Positions 24,163-33,158 of a stretch of 64,000 nucleotides of DNA are shown piece after piece. Under the pieces are notes generated by a model, which was not told the origin of the DNA, did no database searches, and saw only the letters and a list, made by a program, of their open reading frames with translations. The DNA lies in contig CAZLPU010000005.1 in the NCBI GenBank assembly GCA_964561475.1, forward strand, positions 37,218 through 101,217. The letters are read 5' to 3'. This DNA comes from CAYUYV01 sp964561475. GTDB lineage: Bacteria; Pseudomonadota; Alphaproteobacteria; JAJFIK01. How positions within the stretch are numbered: position 1 is the stretch's first letter; every line of letters begins with the position of its first letter. The position numbers and the translations under genes are program-made.

Positions 24163-25901
24163 TGGGCGATCTGATCTTTTTCCTGCGGCTGATGGGCCGC
24201 CACAAGGGCTGGATGGTGCTGGGCGGTCTGCTGACCCTCATCACACTGACAGCCAGTATCGTTCTGCTTTCCGTGGCAGGCTGGTTCATCACCGCGTCCG
24301 CCGTGGCGGGGATCGGCGGGGCCGGAGCGCTCCTGGTGTTCAATTACGTCACCCCCAGCGCCGCGATCCGGGCTGCTGCCGTGACCCGGATCCTGTCGCG
24401 CTATGGGGAGCGGATCACCACCCATGAAGCGACGTTCCGCATCCTGGCCCGGGTCCGCTGCTGGTTTTTCGCCAAAGCCCTGCCCCTCTCTCCCTCCCAG
24501 CTTGCGGGCATGCGGTCCGGGGACATGCTCAACCGGATGACCTCGGACATCGATGCCCTGGATACCCTTTATCTGCGCATCCTGGTCCCGACCCTGGTGG
24601 CCCTGATCACCGCCGTGGCCGTGACGGCCCTGATCGGACAGATCGCGCCTACGATTGCCCTGGCCGTCGCCGGTCTGCTGGCCTTTGCCGGGATCCTGGT
24701 TCCCTTCTGGGCAGCCCGCCAGGGCCGGCCCATGGGCACCGCCATCGCCGTGGAGACCGCCGCAACCCGTTCGGTTCTGGTGGATGCGGTCCAGGGTCTG
24801 GCGGATCTGATTTGCGGACGGGCGGACACGGCCCGCCGGGACGATATTCACGCCAGCATGGGCCGTCTCCTGGATGAGCGCCGGTCCGTGGGGCGGCTGC
24901 GGGGCTTTACGTCGGCTCTGACGGGTTTGACGGCGGATGCGGCCATCGTGGTGGTTCTGGTGTTGGCCCTGCCCCTCCTGGCCCAGGGCGACCTCAACGG
25001 CCCGGCGGTGGCCCTGATGGCCTTTTGCGCCCTGGCCAGTTTCGAGGCCGTTGCCCCCTTGGCCCTGGCCTTCCAGGATCTGGGACGTACCCGGGAAGCG
25101 GCCAGACGGCTGCTCGGCGTGGCCCGGGCCCGGCCCAGCGTCGTGGACCCGTCCCCGGACGAGGAAGCCTATCCGCCGGGGCGCAATGATCTGCGCCTGG
25201 AGGCGGTGACCTTCTCCTACCCGGCCATGGCGGGAGAGGAAGAACGCACACGGCCCCGGCCACCGGCCATTGAGCGGGTGACCCTGTCGATTTCCGCCGG
25301 CCGGAAAGTGGCCCTGGTCGGCCCCAGCGGCGGCGGCAAATCCACCATTCTGGCCTTGCTCATGCGCCTTTATGACCCGGATCTGGGCAAGGTCTACCTT
25401 GGCGGCATTGATGTGCGCCGCCTGCCCCAGGCGGATCTGTGGGCCCGGATCGGCTTTCTGTCCCAACATACGGAACTGTTTTCCGCCTCGATCCGGGGCA
25501 ATATTCTTCTGGGACGCCCGGATGCGAGCGACAGCGATGTCTGGGATGCGGTACGGGCTGCGGGCCTGGAAGAGTTTGTGCGCGCCCAGCCCATGGGGCT
25601 TGATACCTGGGTCGGCGAAACCGGCGCCCAGGTCTCCGGCGGAGAGGCCCGGCGGATCGCCCTGGCCCGGGTTCTGCTGAAAAACCCGCCCGTCCTCCTC
25701 CTGGATGAGCCCACGGAAGGCCTCGACCGGGATACGGCGGAAGACGTGATGAAGGCGTTGAACCGCTTGAGCGACGGCAAAACCGTCGTCATGGTAACCC
25801 ACAGGGGTGGTTTTCTGGAGGGCATGCGGGAAATCTGGCTTGTGGAGCAGGGCCGCCTGGTCACCGCCGAGCGCCCGGGACCCTCCGGGAAAGCCAAATA
25901 G
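24162..25901 (+). CDS. cydC: Thiol reductant ABC exporter subunit CydC
   Basis: A 579-residue ABC half-transporter whose ATG shares a base with the cydD stop (TAATG), so the two are translationally coupled. Membrane domain begins DLIFFLRLMGRHKGWMVLGG and contains SAAIRAAAVTRILSRYGERI, typical of CydC (conserved R-x-x-RYxER region). The ATPase domain has Walker A GPSGGGKST, signature VSGGEARR, Walker B LLLDEPTEGLD and H-loop VTHRG. It partners CydD in exporting reduced thiols. No cydA/cydB genes are in the window. The next gene, cbpA, starts 36 bp later on the same strand with no terminator in between. Confidence 0.94.
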   Translation: MGDLIFFLRLMGRHKGWMVLGGLLTLITLTASIVLLSVAGWFITASAVAGIGGAGALLVFNYVTPSAAIRAAAVTRILSRYGERITTHEATFRILARVRCWFFAKALPLSPSQLAGMRSGDMLNRMTSDIDALDTLYLRILVPTLVALITAVAVTALIGQIAPTIALAVAGLLAFAGILVPFWAARQGRPMGTAIAVETAATRSVLVDAVQGLADLICGRADTARRDDIHASMGRLLDERRSVGRLRGFTSALTGLTADAAIVVVLVLALPLLAQGDLNGPAVALMAFCALASFEAVAPLALAFQDLGRTREAARRLLGVARARPSVVDPSPDEEAYPPGRNDLRLEAVTFSYPAMAGEEERTRPRPPAIERVTLSISAGRKVALVGPSGGGKSTILALLMRLYDPDLGKVYLGGIDVRRLPQADLWARIGFLSQHTELFSASIRGNILLGRPDASDSDVWDAVRAAGLEEFVRAQPMGLDTWVGETGAQVSGGEARRIALARVLLKNPPVLLLDEPTEGLDRDTAEDVMKALNRLSDGKTVVMVTHRGGFLEGMREIWLVEQGRLVTAERPGPSGKAK

Positions 25902-25937
25902 AGCGCCGAGGCCACGTGCTGCGGTCGGGAGCAACGG

Positions 25938-26870
25938 ATGACGGTAAACCTGTACGAGGTTCTGGGCCTGCGCCCTTCGGCGAGTGAAGGTGAAATCCGT
26001 GCAGCCTACCGGGAACTGGCCAAGAAATACCACCCCGACCTGAACCCCAACGACACAGACGCGGAGGTCCGCTTCAAGGACATCTCTGCGGCCTACGCCA
26101 TCCTGGGCGATCCGGAGAAACGCCAGCGCTACGACAATGGCGAGATCGACGGCACCGGGGAGCGCCAGCGGGCCTATTACCGGGGCCAGGCCGAGGGCAC
26201 GGAAGGCGGCAAGTACAGCCGCTGGAACCGGGTCACTGCCTTTGAGGATTTTGCGGACCTGTTTGCCGACCTGTTCACCGGCCCCGCGTCCATGGGTCCG
26301 AAGGCCAAGGCCGGCCAGGATGTCCGCTATGCCATGGACATCCCCTTTATCGACGCCGCCAAGGGGGCCGCCCGCAAGATCACCCTGAATGACGGCCGGT
26401 CCCTGGATGTAAAGATCCCGGCGGGTGTCCAGGATGGTCAGGTGCTGCGTCTCAAGGGTCTTGGAAACGCGAGCAAGGCGGGCACCCTGGGGGATGCCCT
26501 TCTGCGCATTCGCATTCAGCCCCACCCCTATTTCGGTCGGGAGGGGTCGAATATCCGCCTTGATCTGCCGCTAACGCTTTACGAAGCGGTGCTGGGCGCG
26601 GAACTTCAGATGCCCACGGTGCATGGATCCATTCCCGTGCGTATCCCTCCAGGGATCAATAGCGGCGCGGTCATGCGGCTCAAGGGCAAGGGCATTCACG
26701 CCACTTCGGGCCAGGACGCGGGCGAGACCGGCGACCAGATCGTGACAATACGGATCATGCTGCCGGAGACCGTGGACGAGGAGCTCTACACCTTCATAAG
26801 CCGCTGGAAGAAGCGCAACGAGTACGACCCGCGCTCCACGTGGATAGCGGCGGAGGGAGACCAGACATGA
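25938..26870 (+). CDS. cbpA: DnaJ C-terminal domain co-chaperone, CbpA-like
   Basis: A 310-residue J-domain protein. The J domain (residues 1-70) includes the HPD motif in KKYHPDLNPND and ends with YAILGDPEKRQRYD. A Gly-rich linker follows, with AFEDFADLFADLF, then the two-part DnaJ C-terminal substrate domain (GARKITLNDGRSLDVKIP-like, quoted in part; GIHATSGQDAGETGD). It lacks the zinc-finger of DnaJ itself, so it belongs to the CbpA (type II) group that works with DnaK. Its stop overlaps the start of cbpM by four bases (ATGA), the usual CbpA-CbpM arrangement. Confidence 0.92.
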   Translation: MTVNLYEVLGLRPSASEGEIRAAYRELAKKYHPDLNPNDTDAEVRFKDISAAYAILGDPEKRQRYDNGEIDGTGERQRAYYRGQAEGTEGGKYSRWNRVTAFEDFADLFADLFTGPASMGPKAKAGQDVRYAMDIPFIDAAKGAARKITLNDGRSLDVKIPAGVQDGQVLRLKGLGNASKAGTLGDALLRIRIQPHPYFGREGSNIRLDLPLTLYEAVLGAELQMPTVHGSIPVRIPPGINSGAVMRLKGKGIHATSGQDAGETGDQIVTIRIMLPETVDEELYTFISRWKKRNEYDPRSTWIAAEGDQT

Positions 26871-27223
26871 TCCAGCCCGAGACCTTCATGACCATCATTG
26901 ACGGTGTGGATCAGGCCCATGTGGAGGCTTATGTCTGCAAAGGCTGGGTCACCCCGTCCCACCGCAATGGCGTGCCCATGTTCCAGGACATCGACATTGC
27001 CCGGGTGCGCCTGATCCACGAACTCCAGCAGGACATGGGCGTGAATGACGAGTCCGTGCCGATCATTCTGGCTTTGATCGACCAGGTCCACGACATGCGC
27101 GTGCTCCTGCGCCAGATTGCCGACCAGTTCGACAAGTCGCCCGGCTCGACCGCCCAGACCGCGCGCCGCCGGGTCTCCATCCCCGCCGCCAAGGACACCC
27201 CGCTCAGCCCGATATTAAAATAA
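26867..27223 (+). CDS. cbpM: Chaperone modulator CbpM (MerR-like HTH)
   Basis: A 118-residue protein whose ATG overlaps the cbpA stop. The N-terminal part (VDQAHVEAYVCKGWVTP, FQDIDIARVRLIHELQQDMGV) is the MerR-like fold of CbpM, and NDESVPIILALIDQVHDMRVLL forms the following helices. CbpM binds the J domain of CbpA and inhibits its co-chaperone and DNA-binding activities in E. coli. A Ser/Ala/Arg-rich tail extends beyond the common length. The next gene is the AT-rich Panacea-domain gene, 37 bp away. Confidence 0.85.
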   Translation: MIQPETFMTIIDGVDQAHVEAYVCKGWVTPSHRNGVPMFQDIDIARVRLIHELQQDMGVNDESVPIILALIDQVHDMRVLLRQIADQFDKSPGSTAQTARRRVSIPAAKDTPLSPILK

Positions 27224-27260
27224 TGAAGTGCAAGATGACTAACTGGATCGGGAGCTTGAG

Positions 27261-27824
27261 ATGACACTTGAATGGTTCAACACGCGCAAAGCGGCACAAG
27301 TAGTGGCTTTTTTCGCCTGTAAAGAAGGTCGGCCTATCCCTGTGCTAAAGCTGGCGAAACTCATTTATCTCTCTGACCGAAAACATATGGAGCGTACAGG
27401 ATTCCCGGTGCTCAATGACCGCCTTGTATCAATGCCACATGGTCCGGTAAACTCGATCACGCTTAATTATATAAGCGGCATGCAGGATGCGGACAATCAT
27501 GACTGGAATACCTTCGTAAAGCCGCGCGTAGATTACTCTGTGGGTGCCGCAAAGAAATTTGAGATCAAAGACTTTGATGAATTAAGTAATGAGGAAATAA
27601 TTAGCCTTGAGGTCGTCTGGAAACTATTTGGCCACATGAAAAAGTACGAAATCCGGGACTGGACGCACGAGAACTGTCCAGAATGGGAAGATCCGCTCGG
27701 CAGTTCAACGCCGATACCCCACGAGCGAGTAATGAAGTATCTCAGTGTCACAGATGCAGAGACTTTCGCCGATGAAATTGAAGTCGAGCGGCGCATTGAT
27801 GAAGTATTCGCATCTTTGCGCTAA
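27261..27824 (+). CDS. Panacea-domain (SocA-like, DUF4065) antitoxin-type protein
   Basis: A 187-residue protein with GGGAG six bases before ATG 27261. The Panacea/DUF4065 core is visible: an N-terminal helix (TRKAAQVVAFFACKEGRPI), then VLKLAKLIYLSDRKHMERTG, and VSMPHGPVNSITLNYISG, where K-L-I-Y-x-x-D and the M-x-x-GPV turn are the family marks. The C-terminal half is charged and helical. Panacea domains are known as promiscuous antitoxin domains that neutralise many unrelated toxins, and SocA of Caulobacter is a proteolytic adaptor. The gene and the next one are much more AT-rich than their surroundings and are inserted between cbpM and guaB, as expected of a transferred toxin-antitoxin pair. 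Confidence 0.85.
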   Translation: MTLEWFNTRKAAQVVAFFACKEGRPIPVLKLAKLIYLSDRKHMERTGFPVLNDRLVSMPHGPVNSITLNYISGMQDADNHDWNTFVKPRVDYSVGAAKKFEIKDFDELSNEEIISLEVVWKLFGHMKKYEIRDWTHENCPEWEDPLGSSTPIPHERVMKYLSVTDAETFADEIEVERRIDEVFASLR

Positions 27825-27842
27825 TGTCGGCACGTTTGGAAG

Positions 27843-28229
27843 ATGCTGCGAAAAAAAGTAAGTCTACTCATCCCCTCGGGCACATATCACGATCCAGAAC
27901 GCAAACACCTATTTGTGATTTGCACTGATCCCTGCACCAATGGGCTCCAGGTTCTCGTGAATGTGACGACGTGGACAAATAGCCTATGCGATGCAACCTG
28001 TCGCCTCTCTCGCGGTGATCATCCGTTTATACGCCACGACAGTTACATTCTCTATCGAAAGGCGCGTATAGAGCACAATAAAACACTTTTAAGAGGTGTT
28101 GAGAATGGTGTTTTTCTGCCGCGACAACCTTTCAAGGGAGCTGTTTTTGCAAGGATCCAATCGGGGATCGTTTCCTCACCCCACACACCTGGTAGGGTGA
28201 AAAATTACTTCCAAAACAAAACCCAATAA
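27843..28229 (+). CDS. Unclassified small protein, probable toxin partner of the Panacea-domain gene
   Basis: A 128-residue protein starting 18 bp after the Panacea gene with GGAAG just before ATG 27843. I cannot assign a family. The pattern is mostly short beta strands: VSLLIPSG, HLFVICTDP, LQVLVNVTTW, then CRLSRGDHPFIRHDSYILYRKARI, reminiscent of small SH3-like barrels such as MazF/PemK (G-D-H-P-F and an x-D-x-Y-x-x-Y strand), but the diagnostic MazF residues are not clear. Cys is frequent (three in the first 55 residues). The C-terminus is basic. Its position directly after a Panacea domain and its AT-rich composition make a toxin role likely. That role is inferred from position only. Confidence 0.65.
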   Translation: MLRKKVSLLIPSGTYHDPERKHLFVICTDPCTNGLQVLVNVTTWTNSLCDATCRLSRGDHPFIRHDSYILYRKARIEHNKTLLRGVENGVFLPRQPFKGAVFARIQSGIVSSPHTPGRVKNYFQNKTQ

Positions 28230-28534
28230 GGTTTTTCCTAGCAGGAAAGCTAGGTCGCGGGTGGGAGGCATTTTTAGGGAACGCAATCAAGCTAGATTAC
28301 GGCTCCTGGATGCTGAAGTGTTCTGATTGCTCGTGAGCCGGATATGAATGCCCTTTATCTTTCGGCTCCAATACGCCATATGGCTTTCTTCGGAAACGAA
28401 CTGTGACTCGCAAGGATCCCATACTGCTTTTCGGGCCAATCTAATGACCATGGGTCTCCGATGTCCGGAAAGTTTGTTGACCGGCCACCACATGGTTGGC
28501 CCCGCGCCCGACTGGCACAGCCGGAGGATTTTCC
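28230..28534. other. Right flank of the AT-rich insertion
   Basis: About 300 bp with mixed composition: AT-rich to roughly 28450, then GC-rich up to guaB. A short inverted repeat CCTAGC-AGGAAA-GCTAGG lies about 20 bases after the putative toxin stop (near 28237-28254) but has no T run. No ORF is supported. No direct repeat matching the left flank of the insertion was found. Confidence 0.45.
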
Positions 28535-30040
28535 ATGGCCGTCTATGTTGAAGGCTCATCCAGGACATTCAACGAATTCCTGCTGCTGCCCAATCTGACC
28601 CGCAAGACCGACACCCCCGCCAATGTGGATCTGTCCACGCCCCTCGACCGGTTTGCCCGGGGCGGCCAGCCGCGGATCCGGTTGAACCTGCCCATGACCT
28701 CGGCTGTGATGCAGTCGGTCTCAGGGCCGGATCTGGCGGTGGCCCTGGCCCGGTGCGGCGGGCTGTCGTTCATTTTCCATTCCCAGCCCATTGCCTCCCA
28801 GGCGGAAATGATCCGCAAGGTGAAGTCCTTCAAGGCGGGCTTTGTGGTGAGCGATTCCAATCTGCGCCCGGATGCGACCATTGCCGACGCGGTGGCCATG
28901 TCCAAGCGCACGGGCCACTCCACCATCGCCATCACCGATGACGGGTCTGCCGGTGGCCGGTTCATGGGCCTGCTCACCCGCAACGACATTCCCATCAAAC
29001 AGGACCGCCACGGCGAACCTGTGGACCAGTGGATGACCCGGCCCGAGCAGATGGTCACCGCCCCTTCCGATGTCTCCATGGAAAAGGCCCAGGATCTGAT
29101 CTTTTCCTCCAAGCAGCGCTGCCTGCCCGTGATCGACCGGAACGGACGGCTGGTGCATCTGGTGTTCCGGCGGGATTTCGAGACTCAGGAGCAGTTCCCC
29201 CACGAACTGATCGACAGCGACCGCCGTCTGATGGTCGGTGCCGGGATCAACACCCATGACTATATGGACCGCATCCCCGCCCTCATGGAGGCGGGCGCCG
29301 ATGTGTTCTGCATCGACGCCTCCGACGGGTTCAGCGAATGGCAGGGCGATGCCCTGCGCCATGTGCGCAAGACCTACGGGGAAGACGTGATCATCGGCGG
29401 CGGCAATGTGGTGGAAGAAGACGGCTTTCGCTATCTGGCCGATGCGGGTGCGGATTTCATCAAGATCGGGATCGGCGGCGGTTCCATCTGCATCACCCGG
29501 GAGCAGAAGGGCCTGGGCCGGGGGCAGGCCTCCGCGCTGATTTCCGTGGTGGAAGCCCGGGACCGGTACTACCGGGACAAGGGCATTTATATTCCTCTGT
29601 GTTCCGATGGCGGCATTCAGCACGATTATCACATCGGTCTCGCCCTTGCGATGGGTGCGGATTTTGTCATGCAGGGCCGCTATTTCGCCCGCTTCGATGA
29701 AAGCCCTGGGCGGAAGATGCGTCTGGGGTCCCGTTACGTGAAAGAGTACTGGGCCGAAGGGTCGGACCGGGCCCGCAACTGGGCCCGCTATGACGTGGGC
29801 GGAGAGCGCAGGCTTCAATTCGAGGAAGGCGTGGACGGCTACGTGCCCTATGCGGGGGACCTCTACAGCAACGTGGCCCGCACCCGCGCGAAGATCACCT
29901 CCACCATGTGCAATTGCGGCTCCACCTCCATCCCCGAATTCCACCAGAGCGCCCGCCTGATCAACGTCTCCCAGCAAAGCTTCCTGGAGAGCACCTACTC
30001 GATCGAGCGCAAGGAAGGCGAGGACATGCGCTTCGCGTGA
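28535..30040 (+). CDS. guaB: IMP dehydrogenase, Tritrichomonas-like subtype
   Basis: A 501-residue (beta/alpha)8 barrel enzyme with a CBS-pair insert, starting at ATG 28535 behind CCGGAGGA. It oxidises IMP to XMP with NAD, the first step towards GMP. The catalytic loop reads GIGGGSICITREQKGLGRGQ, with the catalytic Cys in SICIT, instead of the common bacterial GPGSICTTR. Further marks are FCIDASDGFSEWQ, GADFVMQGRYFARFDESP, RARNWARYDVGG (the Arg-Tyr flap) and a C-terminal STMCNCG. This set closely follows the protozoan Tritrichomonas foetus enzyme, whose gene is regarded as of bacterial origin, as I recall it. A CBS pair is located at about residues 95-215. Monocistronic as far as seen. Confidence 0.93.
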   Translation: MAVYVEGSSRTFNEFLLLPNLTRKTDTPANVDLSTPLDRFARGGQPRIRLNLPMTSAVMQSVSGPDLAVALARCGGLSFIFHSQPIASQAEMIRKVKSFKAGFVVSDSNLRPDATIADAVAMSKRTGHSTIAITDDGSAGGRFMGLLTRNDIPIKQDRHGEPVDQWMTRPEQMVTAPSDVSMEKAQDLIFSSKQRCLPVIDRNGRLVHLVFRRDFETQEQFPHELIDSDRRLMVGAGINTHDYMDRIPALMEAGADVFCIDASDGFSEWQGDALRHVRKTYGEDVIIGGGNVVEEDGFRYLADAGADFIKIGIGGGSICITREQKGLGRGQASALISVVEARDRYYRDKGIYIPLCSDGGIQHDYHIGLALAMGADFVMQGRYFARFDESPGRKMRLGSRYVKEYWAEGSDRARNWARYDVGGERRLQFEEGVDGYVPYAGDLYSNVARTRAKITSTMCNCGSTSIPEFHQSARLINVSQQSFLESTYSIERKEGEDMRFA

Positions 30041-30509
30041 TCCGGGCGGCGAAAGATCCTGCACTGAGCATCTGAGTGGCCTCACTCCTGGAGTGGATCG
30101 CAAAGGTCATCCCACAATGGACCCTGGTGGCCGGCGCACCAGGGCCGTGCTGCGATCCCGCCGGTTGTCGACGGGTTCTGAGACACTCTAAGAGAGCCGT
30201 GTCAGGACGCGTGCTCCGTTTCACGACTTTCAGAACCCATTGGAAAAACGGCGGCCATTACGCCTTTCACGAGTGAAGGTTACGCCGCCTTCCCTTCAAT
30301 CTGGCTGACCCCACCAGAAAAACCCGTCTGGGCTGTAATGAAGCTCTCAATCCGGCGTAGACGTCGCATCGGGGGCGCGAACAGCCAGCGACAATGTGGA
30401 AATTACGATTGTTGGACATGGCCTGGCCCCGGGTCTATGTTCGTGTAGCAGTGCAGCATAATTGTAACCTATGCTGTTTTTTCCTTTCCACTTTGGGGGC
30501 ATGTTCTTT
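30041..30509. other. Intergenic region between guaB and the TonB receptor gene
   Basis: About 470 bp without a supported gene. A hairpin of eight pairs (CCCTGGTG/CACCAGGG, 30122-30144) lies 80 bases after guaB but lacks a T run. A longer imperfect inverted repeat (GGCGGCCATTACGCC with GGTTACGCCGCC) lies near 30250-30290. I looked for a cobalamin or other riboswitch before the receptor and found none, and no Fur-like box like those at bfd and fbpA. Confidence 0.45.
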
Positions 30510-33032
30510 ATGGCTCAGTTCCATCAAGGGTCTCGTCTGCGTGCTTGTCTGTTTGGCACCGCAGCTCTAGTCAGTGTTGCTCAGGTCTTTTCTGCACCGG
30601 TTCACGCCCAGGACGCGGCAGCGGGCGTAACAGAGGGCGAAGAGGACGAAGTCATCACCGTAACGGCGCGAAAGCGCGGGGCGGAATCTCTGCAGGCCAT
30701 TCCCGGCAGCATCCAGGCCATCACCGGCGATGATCTGTCAGGACGGGCCTCCACAGGTTTCGACGACTATTCGCGCTTCGTACCTGGCCTGAGCGCCAAC
30801 AATTCCGGCACCGGACAGACCCAGTTGACCATCCGTGGCGTGACGTCCACCCGTCTGAACCACGCCAACCCGAACATTCCGTCTACGGCAGGCATCTATT
30901 TCGATGAAACGGCGGTGACCACCTCCGGCTTCAATCCGGATGCGGGCCTGGTGGACATCGCCCGGATCGAGGTTCTGCGCGGCCCTCAGGGTACCCTGTT
31001 CGGCGCCAGCTCCATGTCCGGCGTGATCCGCGTGATCCCCAATGACCCGCAACTGGGTGAATTCACCGCGGATGCAGGCTTCACCACCTTCCTCACGGAC
31101 AATGGCGACCCGAGCTACAACGGCGATCTGACGGTCAATGTGCCCATCCACGACACTCTGGCCCTGCGGGTTTCGGGCTATGGCATCGAGCGCGGCGGGT
31201 ATATCGACAACGTCTATGAAGGCCCGGCAAATGTCGGCCAGGAGAACTTCAATTCCGAGAGCATTCTCGGCGGCCGCGCCGCCCTGCTCTGGACACCGAC
31301 GGACACCCTGCGGATCAAGCTGTCCGGTCTCTACCAGGAAGCCCGCCTGGATGGCCGCGCCGACGAGTACCGCCCCAACGATCCGCTCGAGGGCATCGGC
31401 CTGAACTCCCGGTCTTCCAACGAGGGCAACATCCTGTTCCCCGGTGAGAGTGTGGCGGTGACGGATGAACTCCAGATCGCCAAGTTCCTCGACGAGACCT
31501 TTGACGACGAATTTGCGGTGATCGCGCTCCAGGGTGACAAGACCTTCGGGGCCTTCCAGTTCACCTCCATCACGTCCTATGTGAAGCGGGATTTCGAGAA
31601 CCTGATCGACGACACCATCCGGACCCGGGACTGGATCAACCTTGCCAATTTCGCCTGGTGGGATATCGACCGGGACGGCTCCCCCACCTTCACCCCGGGC
31701 ACGGGCGTCGAAGGCGTCATCGCGGTGGGCTCCGATCCCCTGGATCCCCAGCAGTCGGTGCCGGTGCTCCGGGCTCCTTTCGAGAACAACACCCAGCTGG
31801 ACCGTTTCAGCCAGGAACTCCGTGTGGTGTCGGATCTCGACGGACCCATCAACTTCCTCGCGGGCTTCTACTACGAAGATGAATCCCGGGATTTCCAGCA
31901 GGATCTTGTTGTTCCCGGGCTTGATGCCTGGCTCGATGAGTTCAGCGGCTTTATCACCACCCCGGCCTTTGGCGCCGAGCGGGCGGACAATTTCTTCGAA
32001 GGCCGTTACAGCTTCGACACCAGCCAGATCGCCCTGTTCGGCGAAGTCAGCCTGACCTGGGGCGATTTCGAACTGATCGGCGGCGGCCGCTACTTTGACT
32101 ATAAGCAGGAAGCGGACGTGTTTTTCGGCGGCTTCATCGAATTCAGCGAAGATCGCCTCGCGGATACGATTGAAGAGGACGGTTTCAACCCGAAAGCGGA
32201 ACTGGTCTATCGCCCGACCGATAACCTGACCCTGTTCGCGGGCTATTCCGAAGGCTTCCGCCTGGGCAGTGTGCAGCAGTTCATCAGCGCGGCCTGTACC
32301 GGTGAGCTTCAGTCCATTGGTGTGCTGAACGAAGGCCAGGGGCCGGAAGCCATTCCGACCACGGTCAGCAGCGACAGCCTGAGCAACTACGAAGCCGGTG
32401 TGAAAGCCACCCTGTTCGGCGGGTCCACCACCTTCAACGCCACCGGTTACTTCATCGACTGGACCGATGTGCGCAGCCAGGTGTTCCTGGGTTGCGGCTG
32501 GATCTTGGAAGGATCTTTCGTCGACATCGAGAGCAAGGGTGTCGAGGTCAACATGGAATCCCAGTTGACCAGGGACCTGTTCTTCTACACCAACTTCGGC
32601 TGGAACAACGCGGAGATCGTCGAAGTGGCGCCCCTCGCGGAGACCCTGGCCTCCGTCGGCGACCGGGCACCGATGACGCCGGAATGGACCGTCAGCGCCG
32701 GGTTCGTCTATGTCCGCCAAGATCTGGTTGCGGATGAATACGACCTCGTGCTGCGCGGGGACATTTCCTATGTCAGCGACATGGTCAGCAGCCTGGGTAA
32801 TGTGGCGGAACAGACCAACCAGGGCTTCATCCAGAACCTGGAGATTCCCTCCAACACCGTGCTGAACAGCTATCTGGGTCTGGAGAACGACCGCTGGTCC
32901 GCGACCTTCTTCGTGCGGAACCTGACCGACGAGCGGATCATCACCGGCGTGGATATCGACCGGCGGGGGCCGGCGGCCTTCACCCGCGCCCGGCCGCGCA
33001 ACTACGGCATCCAGGTGCGCGTGAAAATGTAA
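30510..33032 (+). CDS. TonB-dependent receptor
   Basis: An 840-residue outer-membrane protein starting at ATG 30510 (two in-frame ATGs lie upstream). A signal peptide ends near VHA-QD (residue 33). A TonB box-like EDEVITVTARKRG follows, then the plug domain with IPGSIQAITGDDL, LTIRGV, and IEVLRGPQGTLFGASSMSGVIRVI. The long C-terminal part is a 22-strand barrel with many aromatic belts, ending in an NYGIQVRVKM-like strand with terminal Met. The receptor type (ExTARKR, GPQGTLFG) is typical of sphingomonad/caulobacter lineages, where substrates range from siderophores to sugars and lipids; the ligand here is unknown. No transporter genes adjoin it, and a strong terminator follows. Confidence 0.95.
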   Translation: MAQFHQGSRLRACLFGTAALVSVAQVFSAPVHAQDAAAGVTEGEEDEVITVTARKRGAESLQAIPGSIQAITGDDLSGRASTGFDDYSRFVPGLSANNSGTGQTQLTIRGVTSTRLNHANPNIPSTAGIYFDETAVTTSGFNPDAGLVDIARIEVLRGPQGTLFGASSMSGVIRVIPNDPQLGEFTADAGFTTFLTDNGDPSYNGDLTVNVPIHDTLALRVSGYGIERGGYIDNVYEGPANVGQENFNSESILGGRAALLWTPTDTLRIKLSGLYQEARLDGRADEYRPNDPLEGIGLNSRSSNEGNILFPGESVAVTDELQIAKFLDETFDDEFAVIALQGDKTFGAFQFTSITSYVKRDFENLIDDTIRTRDWINLANFAWWDIDRDGSPTFTPGTGVEGVIAVGSDPLDPQQSVPVLRAPFENNTQLDRFSQELRVVSDLDGPINFLAGFYYEDESRDFQQDLVVPGLDAWLDEFSGFITTPAFGAERADNFFEGRYSFDTSQIALFGEVSLTWGDFELIGGGRYFDYKQEADVFFGGFIEFSEDRLADTIEEDGFNPKAELVYRPTDNLTLFAGYSEGFRLGSVQQFISAACTGELQSIGVLNEGQGPEAIPTTVSSDSLSNYEAGVKATLFGGSTTFNATGYFIDWTDVRSQVFLGCGWILEGSFVDIESKGVEVNMESQLTRDLFFYTNFGWNNAEIVEVAPLAETLASVGDRAPMTPEWTVSAGFVYVRQDLVADEYDLVLRGDISYVSDMVSSLGNVAEQTNQGFIQNLEIPSNTVLNSYLGLENDRWSATFFVRNLTDERIITGVDIDRRGPAAFTRARPRNYGIQVRVKM

Positions 33033-33065
33033 AACGCTGGACTAGGCGTCCCCTGCTCCAACATG

Positions 33066-33099
33066 AACGGGCCGGTGCACACGCACCGGCCCGTTTTTT
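33066..33099 (+). terminator. Intrinsic terminator of the TonB receptor gene
   Basis: An eleven-pair stem CGGGCCGGTGC/GCACCGGCCCG with a four-base loop ACAC, followed by six T. Adjacent A and T extend it, so it can work in both directions and may also serve the convergent crotonase gene. Confidence 0.93.
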
Positions 33100-33158
33100 C
33101 ATGTCGTGCCCTGTGGAACCGGTCCGCAGCGCAACCAGCCAGTAACCGCCAGTGGGGA

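Noticed and set aside
23598..26525. A 975-codon open frame on the minus strand opposite cydD/cydC/cbpA
   Set aside because: High GC creates long antisense frames. Its protein is Gly/His/Gln-rich without domains, and the plus-strand genes have full motif sets.
30041..30509. Riboswitch upstream of the TonB receptor
   Set aside because: No B12 box or other conserved core was found; the inverted repeat is imperfect.
30738..32720. A 660-codon minus-strand frame opposite the TonB receptor
   Set aside because: Shadow frame; the receptor has plug, TonB box and signal peptide on the plus strand.
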